Source of the DNA: Thermoflexus sp040289485
Lineage (GTDB): Bacteria; Chloroflexota; Anaerolineae; Thermoflexales; Thermoflexaceae
Direction: 5' to 3'
Assembly (NCBI RefSeq): GCF_040289485.1
Contig: NZ_PSLG01000014.1
Coordinates: forward strand, 1 to 44,333
DNA: 44,333 bases
The notes under the pieces were generated by a model. It saw only the letters and a program-made list of their open reading frames with translations. It was not told the DNA's origin and did not search any database. Of the stretch, positions 24,708 to 32,932 are shown piece by piece. Position 1 is the first letter of the stretch, and each line of letters starts with the position of its first letter. A program made the translations under genes and the position numbers.

Positions 24708-25732
24708 GGGACAGCCTGATCGCCTTGGAGAACGTGTCGATGGTTTTCACCCGGGGCTGGCTCTCCCGGGAGCGCGTCGAGGCCGTGGCCGGGGTCTCCA
24801 TGGTCATCCCCGAGGGGGGGATCGTGGCCCTGGTCGGGGAGACGGGCAGCGGGAAGACGACCCTGGGCAAACTGGTGGCCGGCCTGTATCGACCGACCGG
24901 GGGGCGCGTGCGCTTCCGCGGGCAGGACCTGTGGGCGTTGGACCGTCGGTCCTTCGGGGAGTATCGCCGGGCCGTCCAGTTGGTGCATCAGGACGCCTTC
25001 GCCGCCCTCAACCCGGTCCGCACCGTCTATCAATCCTTGAAGGCTCCCCTCCTTCACTATCGGATCGCCCGGAACGAGCGAGAGGCCCGGGAGCGGGCGG
25101 CCGGGTTGCTGGAGCAGGTGGGGCTGACGCCGCCGGGGCTGTTCCTGGACAAATATCCCCATCAACTGAGCGGAGGGCAGCGCCAGCGGGTGCTCATCGC
25201 CCGGGCCCTCACGGTGGAACCCCGGCTCATCGTGGCCGACGAGCCCGTGTCGATGATCGATGTCTCCCTGCGCCTCGCCATTCTTCAGTTGCTGCGCGAG
25301 CTGAACCGCCGCCTGGGCCTCGGCATCCTGTATATCACCCACGACCTGGCCACCGCTCGTTACCTGGCCGAGGAGGGGTGGTTGGCAGTGATGTATCTGG
25401 GCCAGATCGTGGAGCAAGGCGCCTTTCGGGAGGTGCTGGGAAACCCCCGTCATCCCTACCTACAGGCCCTCCTCTCCGCGGTCCTGGTCCCCGACCCCCG
25501 CGCGGCCCGCTCCATGCGCCCATCGCCGCTCCCGGAGATCGATCCTCCCGATCCCCGACGGCCGCCCCCGGGGTGCCGTTTCCATCCGCGCTGCCCGTAT
25601 GCCCAGGCGATCTGCCGGGAACGCCCCCCCGCGCTGCAGGGACCGGCGGACCACCAGGTGGCATGTCATTTCGCCCAGGAGATCCCCTCATGGCGCCCGC
25701 CCTCGGCCGCCTCGCCTTCACCATGGGCTTGA
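24704..25732 (+). CDS. ABC transporter ATPase, DppF/OppF type
   Basis: The 342-residue second ATPase has Walker A GETGSGKTT, the Q-loop LVHQDAFAALNPV, the signature LSGGQRQRV, Walker B LIVADEPVSMID and the H-loop ITHDLATAR. The D-loop VSMID is typical of the F-type partner. The C-terminal extension again has GCRFHPRCPYAQAIC. ATG 24704 overlaps the stop of the D-type gene. Its last 43 bases overlap the small membrane-protein gene that follows. Confidence 0.95.
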   Translation: MRDSLIALENVSMVFTRGWLSRERVEAVAGVSMVIPEGGIVALVGETGSGKTTLGKLVAGLYRPTGGRVRFRGQDLWALDRRSFGEYRRAVQLVHQDAFAALNPVRTVYQSLKAPLLHYRIARNEREARERAAGLLEQVGLTPPGLFLDKYPHQLSGGQRQRVLIARALTVEPRLIVADEPVSMIDVSLRLAILQLLRELNRRLGLGILYITHDLATARYLAEEGWLAVMYLGQIVEQGAFREVLGNPRHPYLQALLSAVLVPDPRAARSMRPSPLPEIDPPDPRRPPPGCRFHPRCPYAQAICRERPPALQGPADHQVACHFAQEIPSWRPPSAASPSPWA

Positions 25733-25935
25733 CCCTGTTCCTGCTCGCCCTGGCAGCGCTCCCGTTCCTGCCGCTGGGCTCCCCCGCCTTCGTGGCGGAC
25801 CTGCTGGCCCTGGCGATCAGCGGAGGGTTCCTGGCCCTCCTGATCGTGTTCATCCGGCGGGGGGTCGCCCGCCATCTCCCATCCCAACCCGCATCGGAGG
25901 AAGAGCGCCATGCTGCGTCTCGCCCGCCATCCTGA
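25690..25935 (+). CDS. Small two-helix membrane protein hidden in the operon
   Basis: ATG 25690, with AGGAG eight bases upstream, opens an 81-residue frame that overlaps the end of the F-type ATPase gene by 43 bases and the start of the GH130 gene by 26 bases. It encodes two hydrophobic segments (TLFLLALAALPFLPL and LALAISGGFLALLIVFI) and a short polar tail, as in small membrane accessory proteins. No family is recognisable. Without it, the region between the ATPase and GH130 genes (25733-25909) would be an unusually long gap for this operon, which supports it as a real gene. Confidence 0.65.
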   Translation: MAPALGRLAFTMGLTLFLLALAALPFLPLGSPAFVADLLALAISGGFLALLIVFIRRGVARHLPSQPASEEERHAASRPPS

Positions 25936-26788
25936 ACCGATCCTGAAGCCCTTGCCGCACCATCCGTGGGAGTCCCGCTACGTGTTCAACCCCGGCGTCG
26001 TCTATCACGACGGCCTCGTCCACATGCTCTACCGGGCCATGGGCGAGGACGGGGTCTCCCGCCTCGGCTATGCCGTCAGCCCGGACGGGCGGACCTTCTA
26101 CCGGCTGGGCCAGCCGGTGTTGTCCCCCGCCTCGCCCGTGGAGGCGCAGGGCGTGGAGGATCCACGCATCACATGGCTGGAGGGTCGGTTCTACGTCCTC
26201 TTCACCGCCTACTCCGGATCCGAGATCCGGATCTCCATGGCGTCCACCACCAACTTCATCGCCTGGACGCGCCACGGCGTCCTCCTGCCGGATGAGGACA
26301 ACAAGGATGCGGCCCTCTTCCCGGAGAAGGTGAACGGACGGTATGCGATGCTGCATCGGAGGCCGCCAGATATCTGGCTGGCCTATTCGGAGGATCTGAT
26401 CCACTGGACGGATCATCAGGTGATCATGCGCCCGCGCCCGGGCACCTGGGAATCGTGGAAGATCGGGGCCGGCGCCCCGCCCATCAAAACCGAGTGGGGC
26501 TGGCTCCTCTTCTACCACGGGGTGGATGACCACCGGGTCTACCGTCTGGGGGTGGCCCTTCTGGATCTGGAGGATCCGGCCCGGGTGATCCGGCGGCAGG
26601 AGGAGCCCATCCTCTCCCCGGAGACCCCGTGGGAACAGGAGGGCCAGGTCCCCCACGTGGTCTTCACCTGTGGGGCGGTGGAGATCGATGGGACCTATTA
26701 TGTGTATTATGGGGGGGCCGACACGGTGATCGGCGTGGCCACCGTCTCCAAGGAGGAGGTGGAGCGGTTCTGCCGGGGACAGGGGTGA
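25910..26788 (+). CDS. GH130 glycoside phosphorylase
   Basis: The 292-residue protein belongs to glycoside hydrolase family 130, cytoplasmic five-bladed beta-propeller enzymes. Most phosphorolyse beta-mannosides such as beta-1,4-mannooligosaccharides or mannosyl-glucose to mannose 1-phosphate; some family members hydrolyse instead. Visible family segments are FNPGVVYHDG near the N-terminus, GVEDPRITWLEG with the family Asp, DNKDAALFPEKVNG, WKIGAGAPPIKT and WLLFYHGV. ATG 25910 has GGAGG upstream. Together with the adjacent GH5 enzyme and the transporter it suggests use of mannan fragments. The exact substrate cannot be read from sequence. Confidence 0.92.
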   Translation: MLRLARHPEPILKPLPHHPWESRYVFNPGVVYHDGLVHMLYRAMGEDGVSRLGYAVSPDGRTFYRLGQPVLSPASPVEAQGVEDPRITWLEGRFYVLFTAYSGSEIRISMASTTNFIAWTRHGVLLPDEDNKDAALFPEKVNGRYAMLHRRPPDIWLAYSEDLIHWTDHQVIMRPRPGTWESWKIGAGAPPIKTEWGWLLFYHGVDDHRVYRLGVALLDLEDPARVIRRQEEPILSPETPWEQEGQVPHVVFTCGAVEIDGTYYVYYGGADTVIGVATVSKEEVERFCRGQG

Positions 26789-26836
26789 GCCGCCGCCCCG
26801 GCGCCGGAACGGCAAAGCCCGCTGGAGGGAACGACG

Positions 26837-28051
26837 ATGCGCGGATGGGGGCCCCATTTCCTGGTCGGCGTCAACTACTGGCCGCGCACCCGCGCGATGT
26901 TCTGGTGGAAGCAGTTCGACCCGGAGGAGGTCCGCCGGGATTTCGGGGAGATCGCCGCCTGGAACATGGAGGGGGTCCGGATCTTCCTCTTCTGGGAGGA
27001 TTTCATGCCGGAGCCCCATCGGGTGGACGGGCGGATGCTCGAGCGGCTCCGCCAGGTCCTGGACCTGGCGGGCCAGCACGGGCTGCGGGTCATCGTCACG
27101 TTGTTCACCGGGCACATGAGCGGCGTCAACTGGCTGCCGGCGTGGCTGCTCGATGGGGAGCGGGAGAGCGACCCCCGCTTCCGCTTGATCGCCGGCGGGC
27201 GCGTGGTGAAGGGGCGCCTCCGGGACCTCTACGAGGACCCCTTCGCCCTCGAGGCCCAGGTGGCCATGGCCGAGGCGGCCGCTCAGGCCCTGCGGGATCA
27301 TCCCGCCCTGCTCGCCTGGGACCTGGGGAACGAGCCGGATCTCGTCCTCCGCCCCCGGGCTCCTGAAGCGGCGGCGCGCTGGCTGGCGACCCTCGTCCAG
27401 GCCCTCCGCGCCGTCGACCCGCAGCATCCGATCACCATCGGGTTCCACAGCCCGGTGTTGGAGGAAGACCTCGGGTTCCGGATCCGGGACCTGGCGCCCT
27501 ACCTGGATTTCCTGAGCATGCACGGCTACTCGGTCTACGCCTCTTGGGCGCGGCATCCCCTCGACGAACAGATCCTGCCCTTCCTGACCCGCTTGACCGC
27601 CAGCCTGGGGGGGAAGCCGGTCCTGATGGAGGAGTTCGGGTTGCCCACCGCCCCCCCGGGCCAGCCCACCCAACCCGTGCGGGTGATGCGGGAGGACGGG
27701 ACCGTCGAGATCCTCTTGATCGCCGAGGAGGAGGCGGCGGCCTTTCTGGAGCGGGCTCTGGAGGCCCTGTATGCGGCGGGGGCCATCGGGGCCTTCCTCT
27801 GGTGTTTCGCCGACTATCCTCCCGATCTGTGGGATCGCCCCCCGTGCGACCGCATGGTCCACGAGCGGCACTTCGGGCTGCTGCGGCCGGACGGGAGCCG
27901 GAAGCCGGCGGTGGCGGTCGTCGCCCGTTTCGCCGCTCAGAAACGCCCCCTCCGTTCCCCGCCGCCCGCCCTCCCGGTCCCCGCGGACTACGAGGCGCAT
28001 CCTGGGGAGTCCCTGCGCCGGCTCTACGCCCAGTTCCTGCAACATCCTTAG
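26837..28051 (+). CDS. GH5-like (clan A) glycoside hydrolase
   Basis: The 404-residue TIM-barrel enzyme resembles GH5 cellulases and beta-mannanases. The N-terminus GVNYWPRTRAMFWW and GVRIFLFWEDF form the first strands. The acid/base Glu is in WDLGNEPD (Glu166) and the likely nucleophile is in LMEEFGLP (Glu266), with FLSMHGYSVY between them. No signal peptide is seen, so it should be cytoplasmic and act on imported oligosaccharides, for example trimming mannooligosaccharides for the GH130 enzyme. ATG 26837 follows GGAGGG. It is the last gene of the operon, followed by a strong hairpin. Confidence 0.88.
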   Translation: MRGWGPHFLVGVNYWPRTRAMFWWKQFDPEEVRRDFGEIAAWNMEGVRIFLFWEDFMPEPHRVDGRMLERLRQVLDLAGQHGLRVIVTLFTGHMSGVNWLPAWLLDGERESDPRFRLIAGGRVVKGRLRDLYEDPFALEAQVAMAEAAAQALRDHPALLAWDLGNEPDLVLRPRAPEAAARWLATLVQALRAVDPQHPITIGFHSPVLEEDLGFRIRDLAPYLDFLSMHGYSVYASWARHPLDEQILPFLTRLTASLGGKPVLMEEFGLPTAPPGQPTQPVRVMREDGTVEILLIAEEEAAAFLERALEALYAAGAIGAFLWCFADYPPDLWDRPPCDRMVHERHFGLLRPDGSRKPAVAVVARFAAQKRPLRSPPPALPVPADYEAHPGESLRRLYAQFLQHP

Positions 28052-28679
28052 GAGAGGGTCCGGTCGCCCCCATCGCCGCCGGGCGATGGGGGCGGTTCGC
28101 TTCTCGGGCCGGGGGCCCAGGGGTGGACCTGCCGCCAGAGATGGAGGGCCATCGCCCAGGTCCAGCGGGGCCCGTGGCGGTGGATGAGGCCTGCCGCGTG
28201 GGCCAGGGCGACGGCCTCGAAGCGATCGGGGACCTCTAGGCGTTCGCACAGGCCGGCGATGGCCTTCTGGACCCCCGCATGGAAAGCCCCCACTGGCGGG
28301 AGAGGGCCTTCAAGGGAACCCCTTCCGCGTTGATCAGGTCCTCCCAGCGGCCCCAATCGGTGGGGCGCAGCCGGCGCAGGCGTCGGCCGACGGTCGCCTC
28401 GAAGGTTTCCCCATGGGCCCAAAGGGAAGGAGACCACACGGGGGAGCCGCGGATCAGCCGCTGGATCCCATCGACGAAGGCCTCCCAGGGGGCGGCTTTG
28501 TCCAGGCAGCCGGCCAGCCGCAGCTCCCAGGCCACCCATAGGTAGAGGGGGGGCGGGCGGACGGCCATCACGGCCACGCGGCCGGCCAGGCGATCCCGCC
28601 AGGCGAGGGCACAGGCCAGCCCGCAACCGTCGGGAAGGAAGATCTCGATGAGGGCAACCCCCGTGGGCGGAGGCGCCCT
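28048..28679 (-). pseudogene. Unknown protein, frameshifted and lacking a clear start
   Basis: Protein-like sequence runs on the minus strand in two frames. The first, open from 28679 just after an in-frame TGA, contains VALIEIFLPDGCG, PPPLYLWVAWELRLAG and EGVPLKALSRQWG. At the five-C run 28287-28291 the signal moves to another frame, continuing AFHAGVQKAIAGLCERLEVP and WTWAMALHLWRQVHPW to the TAA at 28048-28050. One additional base in that run joins the two into about 210 residues. The first usable start codon is GTG 28577, so the N-terminus is missing or also shifted. I do not recognise a family. Confidence 0.55.
28065..28094. terminator. Terminator-like hairpin after the mannan operon
   Basis: A perfect 13-base-pair stem (28065-28077 with 28082-28094) closes a four-base loop 14 bases after the GH5 stop. 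Only weak T-richness follows (GTTCGCTTCT). It can act in both directions, but it also lies within the 3' end of the minus-strand pseudogene. Confidence 0.6.
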
Positions 28680-28732
28680 TCAACTTGTTCTCAGGGCTTG
28701 ATCCCCAACGTCATGGGGAGGGAGGATTGTGG

Positions 28733-29152
28733 GTGGGTTTTTGGACCTCATGGGTAGGAGGCAAGTTGCTCTTTCTGCCAGACCAACCTTTGCAAACTGT
28801 GATGCTCTGGGGACAGGGAGTTCCGGGGCAACTGGAGGTGGAGGGGCAGCGGCTGGACGTGCCGGCGCCTCCGATGCGGGTCGATTACACGCTGGTGTAT
28901 GGGACACTGGGCTCTCAGTCGGTTTGGGTGGAGTTTCCGAGCGAGGGGTGCTGGGAGGTGGTGGGGCGGGTGCGGGGGCGGTTGGGGGAGGCGCGGTTGC
29001 GGGTGGTGGTGCTGGTGGTGCGTTTGCCGTTTCGGGTGCTGGAGGCGGACGGACGGGCGTTGCCGGTGGGGATAGGCTATCGGGTGGCCCAGCGGGGCTT
29101 GGGCCTGGGCTGTGCCGAATGGGTGGAGGGCTCGGAGGGAGGGCAACGATGA
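28733..29152 (+). CDS. Unknown protein with C-terminal EFPSEGCWEV domain, N-truncated
   Basis: GTG 28733 lies seven bases after GGGAGGGAGG and gives 139 residues; a TTG at 28685 is a weaker alternative. The sequence includes LEVEGQRLDVPAPP and VEFPSEGCWEVVGRV, a pattern I associate with uncharacterised bacterial lipoproteins, but no signal peptide is present, so the N-terminus is probably lost. Codons are unusually rich in GTG, TTG and GGG compared with neighbours. Its stop overlaps the ATG of a related downstream gene (ATGA). Confidence 0.6.
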   Translation: MGFWTSWVGGKLLFLPDQPLQTVMLWGQGVPGQLEVEGQRLDVPAPPMRVDYTLVYGTLGSQSVWVEFPSEGCWEVVGRVRGRLGEARLRVVVLVVRLPFRVLEADGRALPVGIGYRVAQRGLGLGCAEWVEGSEGGQR

Positions 29153-30020
29153 GCCGTTCGCTCCGCCGGATTCTTCATCCTGTGGCCAGGTTGCTTGTCC
29201 TCCTGGCCCTGGGGTGCGTCCGGAAGGCAGCGCCACCTCCTGCCCCACCGTCCCTGCCGGTGCCCTCCCCCGCTATCCCTTCGGACGTTCGCGAGCGCTT
29301 CCGCTCCGCGCTGTCTCCAGCGGCGGTCGTCGCCTGCCCGGTCACTCGCCCGAACGTGTTCTACCCGCCGGGTTTCCTGCCTGACATCGAGATGGCCGGA
29401 TACAACGTCCGCAACCGGGAGGCCACCCTCTGGGCACGGCTGAAGCCGGAGGGCGCGCTCCTGTTCTATCCCGGTGGCCCTGGGCGGGTGGAGCCGGACG
29501 GGTCGTTGAGCGTGGATCTGTCCTGGTATCGGGTGGGCCTCACAGGCCCGCTGCGCGTCGAGGGCCGCCGGCTGGACGCACCGGCGCCGCCTTTATCGAC
29601 GGCCTCCGTTATCGGCTGGAAGGTCCCTTTGAGGGAGGACGGTTGTGGCTGGAGTTGCGGGAGGGATGGCCCCCGGCGGAGGGCGAGCGGCTGGAGCAGC
29701 GGGAGATCCATGGACGGCTGGCCGAATGCGAGCGGGAGGCTTCTGGCCTGACGCTGCGATGGGAAGGGCCTGGGGCGGTCGTGCGGCTCTGGGCGGAGGG
29801 CGTGCGGGTGGACTGCGCGGCCCTGGCGGACTTCGTCGCCGGCCTGGAGGGGCCGACCCCGCCGGTCGGGCTTCTCACGCCGGCCGGCCGTTCCGGATCA
29901 GCAAGGGCAGGGCCAGCAGGGCCAGAAGCAGCGCCACCGCGATGGCTGCCTGCTGCAGCGGTCCCCATCCCCCCGAACGGCCCAGCCCCAGCCGGTCGAC
30001 GGCCCCCTGGGCGGCGATGA
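29149..30020 (+). pseudogene. Paralogous lipoprotein gene with single-base frameshift
   Basis: ATG 29149, after GGAGGGAGGG, encodes a lipoprotein signal (LLVLLALGC) and a Pro-rich linker, then PLRVEGRRLDAPAPP, clearly related to LEVEGQRLDVPAPP in the gene before it. At 29590 the frame breaks: the unshifted frame ends at 29751, while one extra C continues into FIDGLRYRLEGPFEGGR, LWLELREGWPP and RLWAEGVRVDCAALADF. That second frame stops only at 30018-30020. Its last 50 or so codons are antisense to the convergent gene and doubtful, so the true end may be near 29870. Confidence 0.5.
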
Positions 30021-30069
30021 GGAGCAGCGCCGCCGCGAGCATCGCCCCGCCCAGACCTCGCTTGCTCAT
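29875..30069 (-). CDS. Small two-helix membrane protein
   Basis: ATG 30069 overlaps the stop of the LysM lipoprotein gene (ATGA) and has GGAGGGG upstream. The 64-residue product has two hydrophobic segments (GAMLAAALLLIAAQG and AAIAVALLLALLALPLL) joined by a short loop. It is probably cotranslated with the LysM gene. No family is recognisable. Confidence 0.6.
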   Translation of the reverse strand: MSKRGLGGAMLAAALLLIAAQGAVDRLGLGRSGGWGPLQQAAIAVALLLALLALPLLIRNGRPA

Positions 30070-31028
30070 CGCTGCCCCTCCGCCAATACGCGGAAGGTCT
30101 TCGCCTCCCGCGCCGGAAACCGCACCTCGAACGCCTGGGCCGCCCCCGGCGCTGTCGGCGCCTCGGCGAACACCACCTGTCGGTAGCCCAGCAAGCGGTC
30201 CTGGGCGTCGTAGAAAGCCACCACGACGTTGATGCGGCGCAACGGCCGTTGATCGGCGTTCCGGACCTCCCCGCGCACGATGCGGTCGGCCCCCTCCTCG
30301 CGGTCCTCCGTCCGCAGGACCTCCACCGGCCCATACAGGGAGCCGGGCTCTTGGACCGACTCGGCCCGCACCACCCGAGCGTCGGCCCGGGCGTAGCCCG
30401 CGGGGACGGCGTTGAAGACCAGGGCGAAGGGGGAGCGCCCCTGCGAGGGCAGCACGTCCAGGGCGGTCCCAGCGATCCCGGAGCCGATCTCCCGGCCCTC
30501 GCCGTCCCGGAGGGTGATCTGGATCTGGACGTTGATCAGGGGATGAGGCTGGGGGTTGATCACTTCCCCGATACAGCCCAGGCTGCCCATGGCACTGGCC
30601 GCGCACCGGATGGTCGGGATGAGCAGCGCCATCGGGGTGGGGGTCGGCAGGCGGGGGCTGGCCCCTTCGCCGGCCGGGCCCGGCGAAGGGATGATCAGTT
30701 CCTGCCCGACCGGGAGCCGGGTGGGATCGGTGATCCCATTGGCCTCTTGGAGCGCGGCCACCGACACGCCGAACCGCAGGGCGATCCCGTAAAGGGTGTC
30801 CCCCGGCTGCACCACATAGATCACCGGTGTCGGGCTCGGCGTGGGGGTGTACACCGGGGTCGCCGTGGGCAGCCGCAGGACCACCGGGGTGGCTGTCGGC
30901 GTGCGGACTGCCGGCGCTGGGGAGAGGGTGGGCGTGGGCCGGGCGGTGACCACCCGGCCGCAGGCGGCCAGCCCCAGCGCCATCAGGCCGCCTGCCCAGG
31001 CCCGTCGAGGCAGGGACGTGTCTCCCAC
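30066..31028 (-). CDS. LysM-domain lipoprotein
   Basis: The 320-residue protein is predicted to be an envelope lipoprotein. GTG 31028, preceded by GAGGAGGAAGGAGG, gives a signal peptide ending in a lipobox (LGLAAC). A Pro-Thr linker is followed by a LysM peptidoglycan-binding module (YVVQPGDTLYGIALRFGV to LPVGQELIIP), a second linker and a C-terminal beta-sandwich of FxLyD-like character (IVRGEVRNADQRPL and VVVAFYDAQDRLLG). The open frame extends to 31085, but that start nearly touches the -10 element at 31091-31096. The substrate or role is unknown. Confidence 0.85.
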   Translation of the reverse strand: MGDTSLPRRAWAGGLMALGLAACGRVVTARPTPTLSPAPAVRTPTATPVVLRLPTATPVYTPTPSPTPVIYVVQPGDTLYGIALRFGVSVAALQEANGITDPTRLPVGQELIIPSPGPAGEGASPRLPTPTPMALLIPTIRCAASAMGSLGCIGEVINPQPHPLINVQIQITLRDGEGREIGSGIAGTALDVLPSQGRSPFALVFNAVPAGYARADARVVRAESVQEPGSLYGPVEVLRTEDREEGADRIVRGEVRNADQRPLRRINVVVAFYDAQDRLLGYRQVVFAEAPTAPGAAQAFEVRFPAREAKTFRVLAEGQR

Positions 31029-31090
31029 AGGCGGATCCTCCTTCCTCCTCGCGATCTGAGAACAGTCCAATCGTCCGAAGGACATCGGCG

Positions 31091-31096
31091 ATTATA
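31091..31096 (-). promoter_or_regulatory. -10 element of the LysM lipoprotein gene
   Basis: A perfect TATAAT on the minus strand lies about 60 bases upstream of GTG 31028. No good -35 element is seen at the usual distance. Confidence 0.5.
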
Positions 31097-31135
31097 CCGC
31101 AGGGGCGCGGAACGCACGCGGGAGGAGCGGGCGGG

Positions 31136-32839
31136 TCAAGGGCGAGGAGGTTCCGCCTCTTCCTGCTCGGCCGCCAGATGTTCCTCGGGGATCACCCCCA
31201 GCCGGAGGAGGGCGGCGCGCACCGCGGCCCATCCGCCCCAATGGATGAGGGCGGCCGTCGGCGAGAGCACATCCCGCACGTGGCGTCGGGCCTCGGTGGC
31301 CAGCAACTGCCGCAAAACCTCCGGATCGTTGACCCGCAGCACGAGGGCCCACTCGGCCGTGGCCTCCGTCCCCTGGACGGCCCATCGTTCCAGGGCCCGG
31401 GCCAGGGCCTCCGAGGGGGTCAGGTCGTAGCGGCGGAAGAAGTCGAGGATACGCCCCGGGGTGATCCCCTGGGCGCGGGCCCGGGCCAGGGAGCGGCCGG
31501 TGATCCGATAGCGGTAGACCTCGCCCGGGGCCATCCCGTCGGCGATGCGGGCCACCTGGAAGCGCTCGTAGCGCCGCGCGGCCCCGACCTCGATCGTCCC
31601 ATCCTCCAGCAGGACGAAGCGGGTGTCGCCGTCGGGGGGCGGGTCCCCTTTCCCGAGGTAAGCGGCCCCGAAGGGGGAGAGCCGGATCCGATCGGGCTCC
31701 CCGGTGTCGACCATCCCGAGCCAGTGGAAGGGGCCGGTCAGGAGATACCGGATCAGGGCGCCCTCCACCCGGTCCCAGCTCTCCAGGCCGCGCAGGTAAG
31801 CGCCGGTCTCGGCGTCCCGGATGTACCAGGTCTCGAACTCCCCTTCCGGCCGCTGGAAGGTGGGGCGGTTTGCCTTCATGTAGGCGACGATGTCGGCGAT
31901 GGCATACCAGTGGCCGGGCTCCAGGCCCGCCAGCACCTCCAGCAGGGCCCGGCGGGGCAGCCGGGGATCGTTCTGCCAGGAGCCGGTGGGCTCCGGTCGG
32001 AGAGTAGGGACGTGGAACAGGTCGTTCCAGCCTTCGGTTTCGCGCCACGCCTCTAGGAGGAGGCGCAGTTGCTCGTAGAGGGGGGCCTGCAGCCAGCGGG
32101 TGGTCCGCTCCGGCTCCAGGCGCAGGGCCTCCCGGCGCACCTGCACCAACCCGAGGCGGCCGGCCAGATGCCACAGCAGCGCCCAGCGCTCCCGATGAGG
32201 CCAGCGCAGCTGGCGGCGCAGGGTGGGGTCCCGATGCCACGCCTCCTCCGGGGTGAGGGTCGCCGGCGGGGCCTCGTTCTGGATGAAGATCAACAAGGTG
32301 CAGAAATCGTCGGCCGGCGTGGTGCCCGCCCGCCGGATCCGCCCGGGGGCGGGGACGACGGGCAGGGGGAGGGGTTCCGGCCGGGGCGACGCGGCTTCCG
32401 CCAGAGCCGGCAGGCCCGAACGGAGCTCGTCCGGGAGCAACAGGACCTCCTCAAAGCCCGCGGGCCCCTCGACGAAGGCGAAAAAGATCCACCCGCGGAA
32501 CCACAGGGCCTCGGCCGGGCCCTGGGGGCGCTCCCACAGGCGCTCGGCCTCCATCCGGGCGGCGCCGACCCGCCGGATCTCCCCAAAGCGACGCTGGAAA
32601 GTGAGGGCAGGCATCGTCCCCCCGGCAGCGGCCAGCGCCCGCAGCGCCTCCCGCTCGGCCTCCCCCAACTGGGCCCAGTGGCCGGCCTGCCGCTCCGGGT
32701 CGATCATCGCCGGGAGCAGGCGGGCGATCAGCGCCTCGCGGGAGAGGTGCTCGGGGTCCACCCCCCAGAAGCGCGCCACCACCCGCAGGTGGGCGGGATC
32801 CAGATCCGCCAGGCACTGGCGCAACGAGCGCGCGGGCAT
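31136..32839 (-). CDS. Helicase-associated (XPB/Ssl2 N-terminal-like) domain protein
   Basis: The 567-residue protein lacks helicase motifs. An N-terminal helical region (LRQCLADLDPAHLRVVARFWG) and winged-helix-like segments lead to a C-terminal part resembling the XPB/Ssl2 N-terminal (Helicase_C_3) domain: FVLLEDGTIEVGAARRYERFQVARIAD, shown here as FVLLEDGTIEV and RFQVARIAD, then YRITGRSLARAR and ITPGRILDFF. Such free-standing proteins occur in Chloroflexota and Actinobacteria, and their role is not established. ATG 32839 follows GAGGAGG, and a TATAAA -10-like element lies at 32863-32868. It is divergent from the DedA gene. Confidence 0.75.
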   Translation of the reverse strand: MPARSLRQCLADLDPAHLRVVARFWGVDPEHLSREALIARLLPAMIDPERQAGHWAQLGEAEREALRALAAAGGTMPALTFQRRFGEIRRVGAARMEAERLWERPQGPAEALWFRGWIFFAFVEGPAGFEEVLLLPDELRSGLPALAEAASPRPEPLPLPVVPAPGRIRRAGTTPADDFCTLLIFIQNEAPPATLTPEEAWHRDPTLRRQLRWPHRERWALLWHLAGRLGLVQVRREALRLEPERTTRWLQAPLYEQLRLLLEAWRETEGWNDLFHVPTLRPEPTGSWQNDPRLPRRALLEVLAGLEPGHWYAIADIVAYMKANRPTFQRPEGEFETWYIRDAETGAYLRGLESWDRVEGALIRYLLTGPFHWLGMVDTGEPDRIRLSPFGAAYLGKGDPPPDGDTRFVLLEDGTIEVGAARRYERFQVARIADGMAPGEVYRYRITGRSLARARAQGITPGRILDFFRRYDLTPSEALARALERWAVQGTEATAEWALVLRVNDPEVLRQLLATEARRHVRDVLSPTAALIHWGGWAAVRAALLRLGVIPEEHLAAEQEEAEPPRP

Positions 32840-32876
32840 CGACGGCGCCTCCTCGTGCCCATTTTATAACAGCCCC

Positions 32877-32905
32877 ATGACCGGAAAGGCGATCCGGGCT
32901 ACAAT
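32877..32905 (+). promoter_or_regulatory. Putative sigma-70 promoter of the DedA gene
   Basis: ATGACC (32877-32882) and TACAAT (32900-32905) are 17 bases apart, about 28 bases upstream of the DedA start. Confidence 0.55.
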
Positions 32906-32932
32906 GAAGGCATCCTGGTGGACGGAGGATCG

